Source of the DNA: Bombardia bombarda
Taxonomy: Eukaryota > Ascomycota > Sordariomycetes > Sordariales > Lasiosphaeriaceae
Length of the DNA: 64,000 nucleotides
Direction: 5' to 3'
NCBI GenBank assembly: GCA_030512295.1
Contig: JAULSR010000001.1
Location: forward strand, 8,145,001-8,209,000
Of this stretch, positions 1-11,731 are shown piece after piece. The position numbers and the translations under genes were made by a program. How positions within the stretch are numbered: the stretch's first letter is position 1; each line of letters starts with the position of its first letter. The notes under the pieces were generated by a model. It had not been told where the DNA came from and ran no database searches. It was given only the letters and a program-made list of their open reading frames with translations.

Positions 1-1748
1 GGCCCGACGTTTGGATGGAGAGATGCTTCAAAGAGTGCGCCAGGTCGGCGTCTCTAGAGTCTGCAAAAGAGGCTGCATTTTCCCGACCTGCCTCGGGTCC
101 TTTTTGTTTCCCGGATTGAGCCATGGCTGTCGGCAGTCCCGTGGGCGACGCCATCACAGTGTCCGGGTTCATTGAGGGAGGCGGGGAGAGCTGCCACCTA
201 GCAAGATAGCAGAACTAAAGAGGGCGGCGCGCTGCAATGCGCAAACAAAGCTAAAATGCCCTGGCCTGGGTTTCCCGATATTCACGTGTATGTACTTTGT
301 GGTAGGTCTTGTTAGGAATGTGTATCAAGTGTCTGGGATAAGGTGAAGACGACAGCAACAATTGGTAGGGCTGTTGCGACTCCGTGCACCACGGCGGTAA
401 GGTGTCGCCCATCAACATGGGATGAAGTCATTCATTCCATGTACGAATATGTAGGTACGTAAGTAACAGACGCTCTTTGGGAACATTTTCGCTCGCGCCC
501 TGGCCCTGGTGCAATGGACCCCCCTAGGTATCAATACCTAGGCCGCCCAGGCAATCCAGGCCTGCCTGCCCCAGCCGGGCAGCGTCCTACGCCAAGCCAA
601 AGCCGAATGGAAAGTCGCGTCACGCGTCAGGACGTCATAGCAACACCCCTCTTTATAAAGAGCCACGGCTGGGTGAGCTATTTCACGTGATTTTCCATTA
701 ATTCACGGGATAACATAGACAAGTTGACAAGCCACAGCACAAGCCACAGCACAAGCCACCTGAAGAAAACGATCAGCGTCAAAGCCGCCTCACAAGCTGT
801 CTGAAAGAGGAAGGTTCTCACGTTGTACCTGCCTCCCTCTTGCCTGCCCCGCCTGCCTCGCAACTCTTTCCTCATGCAATCTGAGGTATCCGTAGAGCAG
901 TCATTTCATTAATCCCTCTGGAATTCGTCTTCAAAGCATTTCGACTTTCACTTCGTCCTCTTATTCAACTATTCCCATTTGTTCATCACCAGTTCCGTCT
1001 TTCACCAGAGTCTATGCATGTCGTCTTGTTGGCATGTTCCATCGGCATTCAGCTGAGGCAGGTTTGCTGGTGCCAGTGCTGTGGTGAATCAACGAAAGCG
1101 TTGGGCCCGGGGTGCCTGAGGGTGCCTCGGGCCAATCAACGCCAAGAATATTGGCTGCAGAGTGCAGACGCCCCTCCCGCGATGTCCCATTGCATGGTCA
1201 AAATATTCCAGCCCAATCAGATACGGTTAGGAAACACATGGTGCCCCTCAGCCGCACACTTCGGCACATTTTGACATTTTCACCTCGAGATGTTTGACAT
1301 CCATAACGCTTGCTAGGGTAATTCATAATGGCGCTGTCTTCTCATCAGGGCCTTGGCGCGAGGCAGACTTGAGCCAGACATTGCAACTATCCCGGGCCTG
1401 AGCGATTTTCCCGGCCCCTGACAATCAACACCGTCACCGATCCGGGGTTGTTGCGACCCTGTCAACGAATTCGAAAGAGAGCCGGTCGTCCCCCAGTCAT
1501 TCCTAGTGTAGTCGTCCCGCACGACCCGGTGACCGCCACGATAGTGCGATGTGTGATTCGTTGTGTGATTCATTAAAAACAGGCGAGAGAACAGTAGCTC
1601 ATGTTTTATTGCGGCTGAGCGTACTAGCATGGAATGAGAGCAAAGAGCTTGAATACACACTTATATAGTGTGCCGACACTGCCCCCCTAAGCTATCTTGA
1701 AGATTTGTTTACTTACCTCACTTACACCAGTCGTAAACCAAAATCATC
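1..1748. other. Intergenic region upstream of the secreted-protein gene
   Basis: I see no convincing gene here; the open frames are short, without recognisable domains. It holds a perfect 9-bp inverted repeat with a 2-bp spacer (523-542, CCTAGGTAT arms) and a 14-nt palindrome containing a TATA-like core (649-662). The last part is the promoter and leader of the gene starting at 1749. Confidence 0.5.
1662..1668 (+). promoter_or_regulatory. TATA-like element before the GPI-protein gene
   Basis: TATATAG lies about 80 nt before the ATG at 1749, a plausible core promoter position. This is inference from position and sequence only. Confidence 0.3.
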
Positions 1749-2856
1749 ATGGCCCCAAAACTGCTATCCGCGCTCATGCTGGCGCACAGCGTGACAGCCA
1801 CCCTCAACCAAGCCATCCACGTCAACGTGATCGCCACCATAGTCGCCGCCGCAGACCCAACCGCCACGAACGACCCGGGCTATCTCGCCTGCTCAGCTGC
1901 CGCTTCTGCCGTCAGCTGGTGCCAAGTCCACAGCTCTCTCCAGACGACCCTGCCAACAGCAACCATACTGGACTGCCTGTGTTGCGAGGCGGGCCAGGAG
2001 CTCGACGACATCTACTCCTCGTGCGCCTCATACATTTACTACTCAGGGTCCGCAGGCCAGGAGGAGGCATATACCACGGCCTACGAGCTATACCAAGTCT
2101 GCTCGGCCGGCGACACATGCGCCTACGGCGGAGGCGGCACCGGCGTTCTCCCCAGCACAACAACAAGGCCGACAGTATCCTCCTTTTCACAAGCAGCAAC
2201 GGGGACACGCTCGTCGTCCGTCCCGGTCACGGCAATCCCCCCGGCGTGTAGCTCCCTAGTCAGCGTCTACAACGAATGCTCCGAGTCCATATCCGGCTTC
2301 GCGACGGCGACGGCCAGCTCGATTGTCTACGAACTGGCGTCGTGCGCTTGGTATGTTGTTAAACCCCCCTATTACAAGACTGGCAGCTAACACCATCCAC
2401 CTCAGCTACGACAACTCGGGCACCTTCAACACCCAACTCGACGACTGGGCCTCCTCGTGCGCGCCCTGGGCCCGCACATCGGCAACCGACGACTACGCGC
2501 TCGTCTCCGTCTTCCAGTCCTTCTGCCAGGTGCTCGGCCCGGTCACCGACAGCTCCGGTTCCGCCACTTCTTCGCGACCCCTCTTCACCCCGACGACGAG
2601 AACCACCAGTACCAACACGGCCGAGATCAGCAGCCCTAGCGGTGCAAGTAGCAGTGGCGGCGGCCTCTTTGGCAACGGCGGCGGCCTGACCAACATGTTC
2701 AGCCAGCAGACCACAAACCCCACCCAATCAGCCGTCACTACCACGGCGACGTCGACGTCGACAAACGGTGCGGCTGCGGGGGGTGTTCCGGGGGGTGTTG
2801 TGATGTGGTTTGCGAATGTTGCGACGTTTGTGCTGGGGCTTTTTGTTCTGGTTTAG
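1749..2856 (+). CDS. GPI-anchored cysteine-rich secreted protein with two tandem modules
   Basis: Exons 1749-2350 and 2406-2856; the 55-nt intron has a GTATGT donor and CAG acceptor and joins the codons for ACY. The product is about 350 residues. It starts with a hydrophobic signal peptide (about residues 1-20), has a long Ser/Thr-rich low-complexity stretch, and ends in a hydrophobic segment (VVMWFANVATFVLGLFVLV) after a Gly/Ala-rich stretch, as expected of a GPI-anchor signal. Two cysteine-rich modules each begin with C-x9-C and contain a C-x-C or CxCC core followed by more cysteines, which suggests an internal duplication. It is not a clear CFEM domain. It probably sits on the cell wall or plasma membrane. 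The function is unknown to me. Confidence 0.8.
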
Positions 2857-3236
2857 GTAGCGACATCTTACTCACGTAGCCATTATGTGAGGAGAATGAG
2901 TCGCGGGTTCTTAAGCGGGGGGGGGGGGGGGGGGGTTATGATCTTTTGTGATTAATGATTTAAAGAAAGAGAAGACAGTTAGATTGGTCACTGTTAGTAA
3001 TGTACAGGGGCGTATACATCATATATATAGATGTACATATGAAGTGCTTTGGTCAAATTTATATTGACATTAGATAACAACAATCTCCATCCTTTGTATA
3101 CAACAATAGCCCCCAAGTGCAAGACCAAAGAAAGGGGGTTAAATTCATTCTAAACCCACAGGCCAAAAAACCAAAACGCAAAACTATGCCCAACCCATTT
3201 AACTACCTATGTACATGCATGCATTAATACCAATCC
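2857..3236. other. Convergent 3' region with a poly-G run
   Basis: This is the space between two converging genes. It contains a 19-nt run of G (2917-2935) and AT-rich sequence likely to carry both 3' UTRs. No gene is seen. Confidence 0.5.
2917..2935. repeat. Homopolymer (G)19
   Basis: Nineteen consecutive G bases directly downstream of the GPI-protein gene. Such runs are length-unstable and error-prone in sequencing. Confidence 0.9.
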
Positions 3237-5113
3237 TCACACCTTTTCTTTCCTTCTACCAGCCATCAAAATTGCCAAACCCCCCGTCTTGACCTTTTTT
3301 CTAACCGGTTCCTCCCACGTGTCTATCGTCTCACCGCCGTCTTGTTTCCCGGCATCAACCTCTTCATCCTCACCAGCACCCCCCCTACTCCGTTGTTGCT
3401 GCTGCTGCTGTTGTTGTGTCGCCGCCTTCAGATATTTCCCCACCGTGCTCGCGGACCCAGAACCCCCACCACTCTCCCCGCCACCGCCACCGCCATCCTC
3501 ACCGAGCCCATCACCAACAGTCCGTATCCTCTTACCCGTCCACGTCGTCCTATCATCATCCGTCCCGCCCTGCGCTGTACCTCAGCCTTGCGCTTCTCGT
3601 CCAAATCCCGCTTGCTCTTCTCCTTAAGAAACTCCTCAAACGGGTCAATCAGGACAACGACGTCCTTAATCACAATCGGCTCGAGCGGGCGGTTCGCCTC
3701 GTCAGTCGGCTGGCGCTCCATCTTCGTCAACACATCATCTAATCCACCAACGACGCGGCCAAAGATAGTATGTTTGTTATCAAGGTGCTTGGCCTCGCGG
3801 TAGGTAATAAAGAACTGGCTCGAGTTCGTATTCTTCCCCTTATTAGCCATGCTCATGACGCCGCGGCCGTCGTGCGTCAGCGGGCCTTCAAACTCGTCTG
3901 TAAAGTTGCGCCCCCAGATGCTCGTCCCGCCGCGGCCGGTGCCGCTCGGGTCGCCGCCCTGGATCATAAAGTTCTTGATGTTGCGGTGGAAGGCCACGTC
4001 GCGATAGTAGCCCTTTTGGGCGAGGCGGATAAAGTTCCAGACGGCCTTGGGCGCCGTCTCGGTCTGCAGCTCGATGGTCAGGTTGCCGAGGGTGGTGTCC
4101 ATGCGCGCGTAGCCCTTGATTTTGACGCGGCGGGGCTTGAGCATCCACTCCTCGTCGGAGAGGACGGCGCGCTCGCCGGTGGTCTCGGGGGTCAAACCGG
4201 TGGATGTGAAGCTGGCGGCGGCGCGACCGGTGGTGTAGGAGGCGGCGTTGTGGGCGAGTTTCCGTTCCTGGATTGGGGAGTGGTGTGGGCTGTTTATAGC
4301 AGAAGAGCCTATTTTGGATAGGGATTTGCTGTTGGCACTCCGGTTGACGTCACCGCCGGCGGCCTGTCGCTCGCGGCGGGCGCGCTCAACCGCCTCCTTT
4401 GCGCGCAGGACTTTCTCGCCAACGCGGCCGAGGGCGTCAATGTTGACGTTGCCGGCGCGGCGCTCCTCCTCCTGCTCCTTGGTGAGGATGGCGTCCTCGC
4501 CGTCTTTGAGGTACTTGAACTTGCTGAGGTCGCGGCTGGCGGCGTTCTGGGGGTCCTGCAGGGTGATGATGTCGCGGCGGCCAAACTCCTCGTCGTCAAC
4601 CAGGTCGCGCCACATCTTGGGCTTGATGTTCATGCGCTCGACCGTCTCCCAGGCGAAGACGTTGGCGTAGGTGCCGTGGCGAACGGCGACGATGTGGGTG
4701 TTGTCGGTGAAGACCTTGAAGGTGACGGGGTCGACCAGCTCGCCCTTGCCGTCCGAGGGGCCTGTGTTGCGGTTGCGGTCGCGGTCGCGGTCGCCCTCGG
4801 TGTCGGCGTTGCGGGCAAAGTTGAGGCGGATTAGGTCCTTGGCTGAGAGGGGCTCGCCGTTGACGGGGTTGGTATCGTGCTTTTCGAGCCAGGTACCAAT
4901 GACCTCGACGTCGAAGATGGTGCCGTCGGGGGTGCAGACGGGGTTCTTGAAGGGCTGCAAGCTCGCCGCGCAAAAGTTGAAGGGCAGCTTGCGGAAGCTG
5001 GCCCCGCGGTTCTGCGCCCGCGCACCGGCATTTGATCCGACACTGGCGCTGTATGCGTCCGCCGACGACCACTCCGAGTGCGTGATGTAGAGCTTGTCGG
5101 TTCCCTTTCCCAT
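3237..5113 (-). CDS. cyp8: U-box cyclophilin-type peptidyl-prolyl isomerase, Cyp8/PPIL2 family, frameshifted near the C-terminus
   Basis: One long frame runs from the ATG at 5113 with no intron. Residues about 35-110 form a U-box (LPFNFCAASLQPFKNPVC onward), typical of a nuclear E3 ligase linked to the spliceosome. A cyclophilin domain spans about residues 330-495, with FHRNIKNFMIQGGD and NTNSSQFFIT. The position of the usual drug-binding Trp is His (KHLDNKH), as expected for a PPIL2-like enzyme with weak cyclosporin binding. After about residue 510 the expected tail (DDDRTTWTGKRIR, then VGKYLKAAT, a Gln run and a basic end at 3237) lies in the -1 frame. The unshifted frame instead ends at 3428. 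One missing base between about 3566 and 3583 would join the two, giving about 625 residues. An assembly error is likelier than a broken gene because the tail still looks coding. Confidence 0.85.
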
Positions 5114-5779
5114 GTTGAATTTGTAGGTTGTTTAGGTAAGACAAATTACCTTGATTGAACGTGACGATGCGAATGCGCTTGCCATGCAAAGTAATAATGG
5201 TCTTATCGAGCTTATCGCTTATCGCGTTCATAAGGTACTTCCGTCACTGGGAAAATGCTAGCTAGCGCAACAGTGCAGTGGAGTGCAGCGGTAGCAAACC
5301 GACAGGGGCCGCTGTCAGGTGCTGGCGTGCTCAAACGCAATTGGCGCACTGTGCCGCGCCTGTAAGTGGCGGCTGTGGCGGTAAACTAACCCCTGCTGGG
5401 CTTAGACGCAGACATGGGAACAGGCAACCCAGCAAGCACACAGCTGGCCGTGTGAGCATCGGAGCCGTGCACCCGCCCGTGGTACGTACGTCGCAATGCT
5501 TAGAGTTAGAGCTGGCCTGGGCACTTTGAGAAAGTCTATCCTGTAATCAGCAGCTTCACCAAGAAGCGACACAGTCAAGGTCTTTCTCGATCTCGCACAC
5601 GACCTCTTCTATCCACAAAGCAATTGGGATTGCGACAGCGAGCGCGTGGACAGCGAATCCATGTCTTATTCGACAACCTCATCGATCTGAGCCGCCGCCC
5701 TTCCATACAGTACGAACAAACGAAACACAACATCACCGACGGCCACGACGGCCACGAACCACCACAACCGCTGCTCACC
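5114..5779. promoter_or_regulatory. Divergent promoter region between cyp8 and the Ptm1-like gene
   Basis: The two flanking genes start outward from this 666-bp interval, so it must hold both promoters and leaders. I see no gene or clear TATA box in it. Confidence 0.5.
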
Positions 5780-7815
5780 ATGAGGGGTTGGACATCTGCC
5801 TTTTTCCTGCTGGTGCTGTCAGTATGGACCGCCAGGGCATTGGAAGTCGAGCTGGTAAGCCTAGCTTCCTCTCACCACATCTCGTAAAGCAGCAGCTTGC
5901 TGACACGATAACCTTTTGCCAAAACTTTAGGACCAGACAGATGATAACCGGCAAAGATGCGCCGGTATGTATCCCCCCTTCTCACCCACCAACTATCCAT
6001 CCACCCGGCCCTCTCTAACAGCTGGGACCATTAGGCATGTACAGCAAGAGCGCATGGGGCGGCCCGGTCGACCCCTTCATTTCCGTTATGTTCCCCGAGA
6101 CGAGAAACGCCCAGACCGACGACATTGTCAGCCTTTTGATATTCGAATGGAAGGATTCGGAACTCGTCGGCGTGCTGCCGCCAGGCGCATCGCGCAAGGC
6201 CGGCATCTGCGAGCCCCAGTACGTCGAAGCCGGCTATTGCAACGAGACCGACATTGGCGAGTTCATCCTGGCGCCCAACGCCACAAAGGACTCGCGCAAC
6301 CTCATCTTCACCAAGGCCGTACATCTCAAGGACCACGGCGCCATCAAGTACGAGATCAAGAAGACGGGCTACTACTGCGTGCTCACCGAGAGCTTCACGG
6401 CGCCAAACTACGTCGCTGATGTGGTGTTCCGCAACGCCTACGGCGAGCTCCCTGCTACTCAAATTCCTAAGCTGCCGTTTTACGGGGGTATTACAATTCT
6501 GTATGCGCTGGTGTCGGTGTAAGTTACTGCCATATAGCACCAATGCGGAAAACCAATGACGGACAAAAACCGGCTGCTAACCAAGCCTTGTAGCTTCTGG
6601 GGATTCCTTTACTACCAGCATCGTTCCGACATTTGTAGGTTTCAATGCACAAAAAGAGTCTCTTTGCAAGCCCTCTTGCTAACAGTCATCAGTGGCCGTG
6701 CAGAATTACATAACGGCGATTCTTCTCTTCCTTGTTGTCGAGATGCTAATGACCTGGGGTTTCTACGGTGCGTGTGCTTCTTACCCGTTCATAAATGAAT
6801 TCAAGCTATTTTCAGGGGCTGACTAACGCGAAACTCAGACTACATGAACCGACATGGGTCAAATATCGGCTCCAAAGTCTTGCTCGTGGTAGTCGCCGTC
6901 CTTAACGCGTGCCGCAACTCCTTCTCCTTCTTCCTCCTCCTCATCGTATGCATGGGCTACGGCGTCGTCAAGCCCACCCTCGGCCGCACCATGATCTACG
7001 TCCGCTGGCTTGCCATCGCCCACTTTGTCTTTGGCATCGTCTACGCCGTCACGAGCTTGCTAGTCACGCCAGACAGCGCAGGCCCCTTTGTCCTCCTCAT
7101 CGTCCTCCCACTCGCCGGCACCTTAACCGCCTTCTACGTCTGGACGCTCAACTCGCTCAACTGGACGCTTAAGGACCTGCGCGAGCGCAAGCAGCACGTC
7201 AAGGAGGCCATGTACAAGAAGCTCTGGTGGTGCATCCTCATCTCCATCATGGTCATCTTTGGCTTCTTCTTCTTCAACTCGTTCTCGTTCGCCTCGGCCC
7301 AGGACCCCGACTACGTGCCCTTCCACTGGAAGAGCCGCTGGTTCATCCTCGACGGCTGGCTCAACCTCGTCTACTTTGCCGATGTTGCCTGGGTCGCGTA
7401 CGTGTGGCGCCCAACGGCGAACAACCGGCGCTTCGCTATGAGCGACGAGATCGCCCAGGAGGACGATGGCACGTTTGAGATTAACAATCTGGACATTGGC
7501 GCGCCGGATGATAGCGATGATGAGGATGAGGAGGCGAAGATTGGGACAAGGCCTTCGGCGAGGAATGGAGGTACCGCGGCTGGTGGGAGTGGGAGTGCTA
7601 CTGAGCTGCCGAGATATCAGGCCGCGCCGTCGTCGGCACCCGCCGCGGGACTGTCGAGGCAGGAGGGACAGAAGCTGCAGACGAGGAAAGCCAGCCCCCC
7701 GCCGCTGAGGGATTCGATGGATGGTGAGACGATCTTTGCGGTGGGCGAGGATGGGGATAAGTTTTCGGATGATGAGAGCGGTGAGGAATCGGGGTTGGTT
7801 AGGGCGCGGAAATAA
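5780..7815 (+). CDS. Ptm1/GPR107-like lung seven-transmembrane (Lung_7-TM_R) membrane protein
   Basis: Six exons: 5780-5854, 5931-5964, 6035-6518, 6594-6634, 6693-6767, 6839-7815, giving about 561 residues. Every junction keeps frame and has GT/AG borders; exon 3 uses the TTAG at 6031-6034, which joins QRCAG to MYSKSAWGG. A signal peptide (about residues 1-21) precedes a lumenal domain with N-glycosylation sequons and several cysteines, then a block of about seven hydrophobic segments (FWGFLYYQH through the segment ending VAYVW), then an acidic, Ser-rich cytosolic tail. This order is that of the Ptm1/GPR107/GPR108 family, Golgi or endosomal proteins implicated in trafficking. The assignment rests on architecture and the conserved seven-TM core. 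Confidence 0.85.
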
Positions 7816-8542
7816 AAGAGAGAGAGTACGTGAAGGGTTGGAGCCTGAGTTGACAAAACCCCCCCGGCATGTTTAGGGGATATGAGGAAGAAGGCTTGTT
7901 GAGAAAGAATACTGAAGGGGAGAGGGAGAAAGCAAGAGGATGAGGTGCAGGATTATTTATTTATCTGAAGGAAACTAACTTACCGGCTTCACTTACCCGC
8001 GTGTCGGCACCATGTAAGACTATAGAGAGTGTATCCTGTCAATTGCAATGGACGGACGACGGGGCACAGGCGGGCAAGTGGCGTCATTATTGGATGTTTT
8101 TGATTCGGTTTTCAGTTGACGGCTGCAAATAACAAGGTTTATAATGTGCTTTTTCGCGCTGGTGTAGTATTTTATTGTGCAGCAAAATGGGTGCTATTAA
8201 ATCCAACTGGAATCTTCAAGGGTTTTTTGGTGCTACTGTTCTGCTGCGGCAGCTGTAGAAAGCGGGTGAAAGAAAAGGGGTTGGCTAGACTAGTGCGACA
8301 AGCAATCACAACGGCTCCCCTTACATGATACTCAACCATCATCAGTCTGATCAGCAAACATGTACTGAAAATTAACTTGGTTATTCGTGTACGGTGGTGC
8401 TATCTAATTGCAGCACACACTATCAACATAATAGATACATGTGTATATGGTATATACATACCCACATCTAATAATAGTACATTCGCAACATTTCATCCCA
8501 TCCTTGGATGGTCAGTCTAAATTGAGAGAATTCATGCCAAAC
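7816..8542. other. Convergent 3' intergenic region
   Basis: This lies between the stops of the Ptm1-like gene and NDUFAF7. It is AT-richer than its flanks and I see no gene in it. Confidence 0.5.
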
Positions 8543-10239
8543 TCATGCATCCACATCACCACCAAGCCCAACAGGTTTCCGCTTGCCGTCGTTCTCGGGC
8601 AGAATAGCCAAGACCTTGTAGACCTTGCCCATACCACCAGGCCCGCGGTCCACCAGCCTCTTCCAGGCCTTTTCCACATTCGCCGCATACTTTCGGACCT
8701 CCTCACTACGCTCACCACCCTTCTGCTGCTGTTCCAAAGCCGCCTTGATGAGCATCTCGGCGCGCTCACGGATCCCCATGACCTCGAGGAAGGTCCCTTG
8801 GTTAACAGGGCCGTGGACCTCGACGCCCTCGCTGGCGCGGATGGCTGCCTCGGCGACGCCAGCAAAGTCGACGTCGACGCTGAGGTCCGTCAGCCCAGGC
8901 TCAGCAAAGGGCGAGACGCGGCGGTGCTGACGGATGCCGCGCAGCGAGTTGGTGGGGACCGAGCCGTCACCCGGGCCGTAGTCGAGGATCAGGGCGGCGC
9001 CCGAGGGCTTGGGTTTGGGGTGCTGCGGGGAGCCGCCGATGCGGGCGGCGAAGTCGGAGGCGTAGAGGGAGGCGTCGGGGCAGATCTCGAGGAGGGCGCC
9101 GTTGCCCGTGTTTTGGCGGATGGCGCGGTAGCGCGGAGAGGACTCGGGCAGGTAGAGGGAGTGGCGGGTCGAGGCCTTGGCGAGGGTGAGCTGGAAGTCG
9201 GGGGACGGGGTGGTGGCGGGGGACTGGGAGGCCGGGGTGCCGAGGGAGGCGTGGGTGGCGCCGGGCGGGGTGGGGGAGACGAGCAGCTCACGCCACTGGA
9301 GGGTGGGCTTGGTGGTGCGGGTGGAGGGGGAGGACTTGTCGGTCTCGAGGGGGGGCGCGTCGTGGTTGGCGGGCACGCTGACGCACTGGAAGGCGTGGAT
9401 GGGCAGGGCGTCGAAGAACTCGTGGGCGACGATGAGGGGCATCTTGGTGTCGGGGGTGACGGGGATGGACTTTATGGTCTCGGTCCAGACGATGGGGAGG
9501 GAGCCGTATTTGCAGACACTGTGGTAGCCGACCTTGGACTCGGTCATGGGGGCGTGCTCGCCGCAGAGGAGGTTCTTTTGGGCCTCGCGCAGCTTGGAGC
9601 TGGCCTCGACCATGTAGACGGCGTCGATGCTGTTGGCCATGGCGGGGAAGCGGTGGATGGTGCGCAGCATGTCGTCCATCAGCGTGCCGCGCCCGGGGCC
9701 GACCTCGATCAGCTCGACGCCCTGGCTCGGCCGGCCCTGGGCGAGCCACTCGGCCACGAACCAGATGCCGATGAGCTCGCCAAAGACCTGCGAGATCTCA
9801 GGGGACGTGACGAAGTCGCCCTTGAGCCCGAACTGGTCACGGCCGTCCTCGATGGCGCCCGTGTAGTAGCCGCCAATGTCTGAGGTCAGACACATGCGCA
9901 TGTAGCTGGCTAGGGGGACGGGGCCGGTTGCCTAGAGCTTGTGTAAGTCATGCTGAAATATCCTTGACTGGAATTGAAGGGTCATAAAGAATCATATACC
10001 GAGATAGCTTCAGCAAGCTGCTTGGCCAGCGGTGTCGACCACTGCCGCTCCTCATCATCGTCTCTTAGACGGGCAGATCCCGAGAAGCTCCGATATGATA
10101 GACTTGGGCTCTGACACCTGGAAAGTCTACTGCTGCTGCCGCCAAGGACTCTGGATTTCTGGAGTGCAAATCTGCAATTGCGCCCGAGGCTCCTGAGAAC
10201 CAGAGGTACCACAGGCACCAACGGCATGACCGGCCTCAT
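8543..10239 (-). CDS. Mitochondrial protein arginine methyltransferase NDUFAF7 homologue (complex I assembly)
   Basis: Exons 10239-10000 and 9931-8543; the 68-nt intron (9932-9999) has a GTATAT donor and CTAG acceptor and joins EAIS to ATGPVPLASYM. The product is about 542 residues. The N-terminus is rich in Arg and Ser with few acidic residues (about 1-60), as in a mitochondrial targeting peptide. The core has the family's TSPEISQVFGELIG motif and the SAM-binding IEVGPGRGTLMDDML at about 155-169. Family members (DUF185/MidA) dimethylate an arginine of the complex I subunit NDUFS2 and are needed for early assembly. A low-complexity Pro/Thr/Ser insertion sits in the middle of the domain. The divergent neighbour is the SNARE gene use1. 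Confidence 0.9.
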
Positions 10240-10565
10240 TTTGACTGTTCTCTACCTACGCACGCGACAAATATCCTAGATCATCTTGTCGAGAGAGGAA
10301 GGAAATAAATTATGTCGGGAAAATACGCGAGCCCACAGGCTTATGCTGCTATTTGACCGTGTTACACAGGCGTTCCAGCAGTTGCAGATGCGGGTGTAAC
10401 CGGGATGCAGTATGCTAGCTACCCCTGCAGCCCGCCCAAGAGCTAAGACCCGCGCCAAGCCTGCCAGATGGACTGGACCCCAACCCCAAGTGATGTCAGT
10501 GGGTGTTTTGGGGACAGTCTTCAGGACAGCACACCTACACTTTCAACAAAATAAACCAAACCAAA
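10240..10565. promoter_or_regulatory. Divergent promoter region between NDUFAF7 and use1
   Basis: A 326-bp interval with both flanking genes starting outward. No other feature is seen. Confidence 0.45.
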
Positions 10566-11731
10566 ATGGCCTTATTTCCACAAGACGTCGCCATGGTATC
10601 GCCCAGCGCCCATTCAGCTGACCCTCTGACCGACCTGACACGACTGCTGGACAGACTGCAACAGAGTGTCTTGCGCGCCGACCAAGAGTACGATGCGAGA
10701 CTGCGGACGAGCGAGCTCGAGAGAGAAAAGGCCCAGGCTGTACGTTCAATGATACCTGACTGCGCCGCACTGAACTGACCAGCTAACCTCTAACCCAGAA
10801 TATACTCTTTGCGCGATCGCTGCTCACAAAACTTGAGCAAGAGGCCCTGGCAATCAAGATCCACGTCCGGAAACAAGAGCTACAGGCTGATCTGAGCCGG
10901 AAGAGGGAGCTCCTCGACCAGCTTACCGAGCACATCAATGACCTTGTCGAGATAGCCTCCGCAAATACACTCGATGACTACGACGACGATGGCGATGACG
11001 ATGGTGGAAGCACCGAGAGCGACGACGTTCTCGCCGGAATAACAGCCACGCCGAGCGAGAGTCTGGACTCGTCGTCGAGGTCGCCAGACGACACTGCGCC
11101 GCCAGGAGAGTCCGACGGAGAGGGGGTGGAGGACGGAAGGGGAACGCAGTTAGCAGAAACACAAGTTATATCAGAATCAGGTACCGCAGGGTCCCTACAA
11201 CAACCAGAAAATTCAGAGCCAGCATCAACAATCACCATCCCAACAATACGATCCCGGCGGCCCGGCGGCCCCGAAGAAGGAACCGCCACCACCACCGCCA
11301 CCACCACCGCCACAGAAAAGAACAACAACCACACCACCATCCTCCGCACCGCCCTCTTCGGCGACCGCGCCACCTCCTCCACCACTCAGTTATCCACAGC
11401 AACCTCCACAACCGAAGCCATCCTCGACCACCAGCGCGCCGAGCAAGACCGCCTCTCCGAGTCGATCCTCTCGCTCGCCAGCAGCCTCAAGCAGTCGTCG
11501 CAGGCCTTTGCGCAGCACCTCGAGGAGGAGCGCGAGGTGGTGGCGCGCGCGGGAGACGGCATGGACAAGGCCGGCCAGGGCATGGAGGCGGTGACGCGCC
11601 GCATGGCGCTGCTGCGCACCATGACGGAGGGCGTGGGGTGGTGGGGGCGGATGCGGCTGTATGCGATTGTGTATGGCTTGATGCTGGTGGTTTTGCTGTT
11701 GGTGGGGGTTGGGCCGAAGTTTAGGTTTTAG
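10566..11731 (+). CDS. use1: Use1-like ER t-SNARE for Golgi-to-ER retrograde transport
   Basis: Exons 10566-10739 and 10799-11731, phase 0, GTACGT donor and CCCAG acceptor; about 368 residues. The N-terminal ~120 residues are predicted helical (LDRLQQSVLRADQEYDARL, then KLEQEALAIKIHVRKQELQ). A long acidic/Ser/Thr-rich linker follows. Near the C-terminus a SNARE-like helix (ILDHQRAEQDRLSESILSLA through MDKAGQGMEAVTRRM) is followed by one transmembrane segment (LYAIVYGLMLVVLLLVGV) and a short lumenal end, so it is tail-anchored. This matches the Use1/Slt1 family, which works with Sec20, Ufe1 and Sec22. The linker is low complexity and should vary strongly between species. Confidence 0.85.

Noticed and set aside
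3570..3580. 11-nt GT...AG stretch as an intron in cyp8
   Set aside because: It is far below the minimum size for spliceosomal removal, so I treat it as a frameshift.
8441..9883. Long plus-strand open frame
   Set aside because: It is antisense to the NDUFAF7 exon, and its Gly/Val/Asp/Leu-rich text is the shadow of high-GC third positions.
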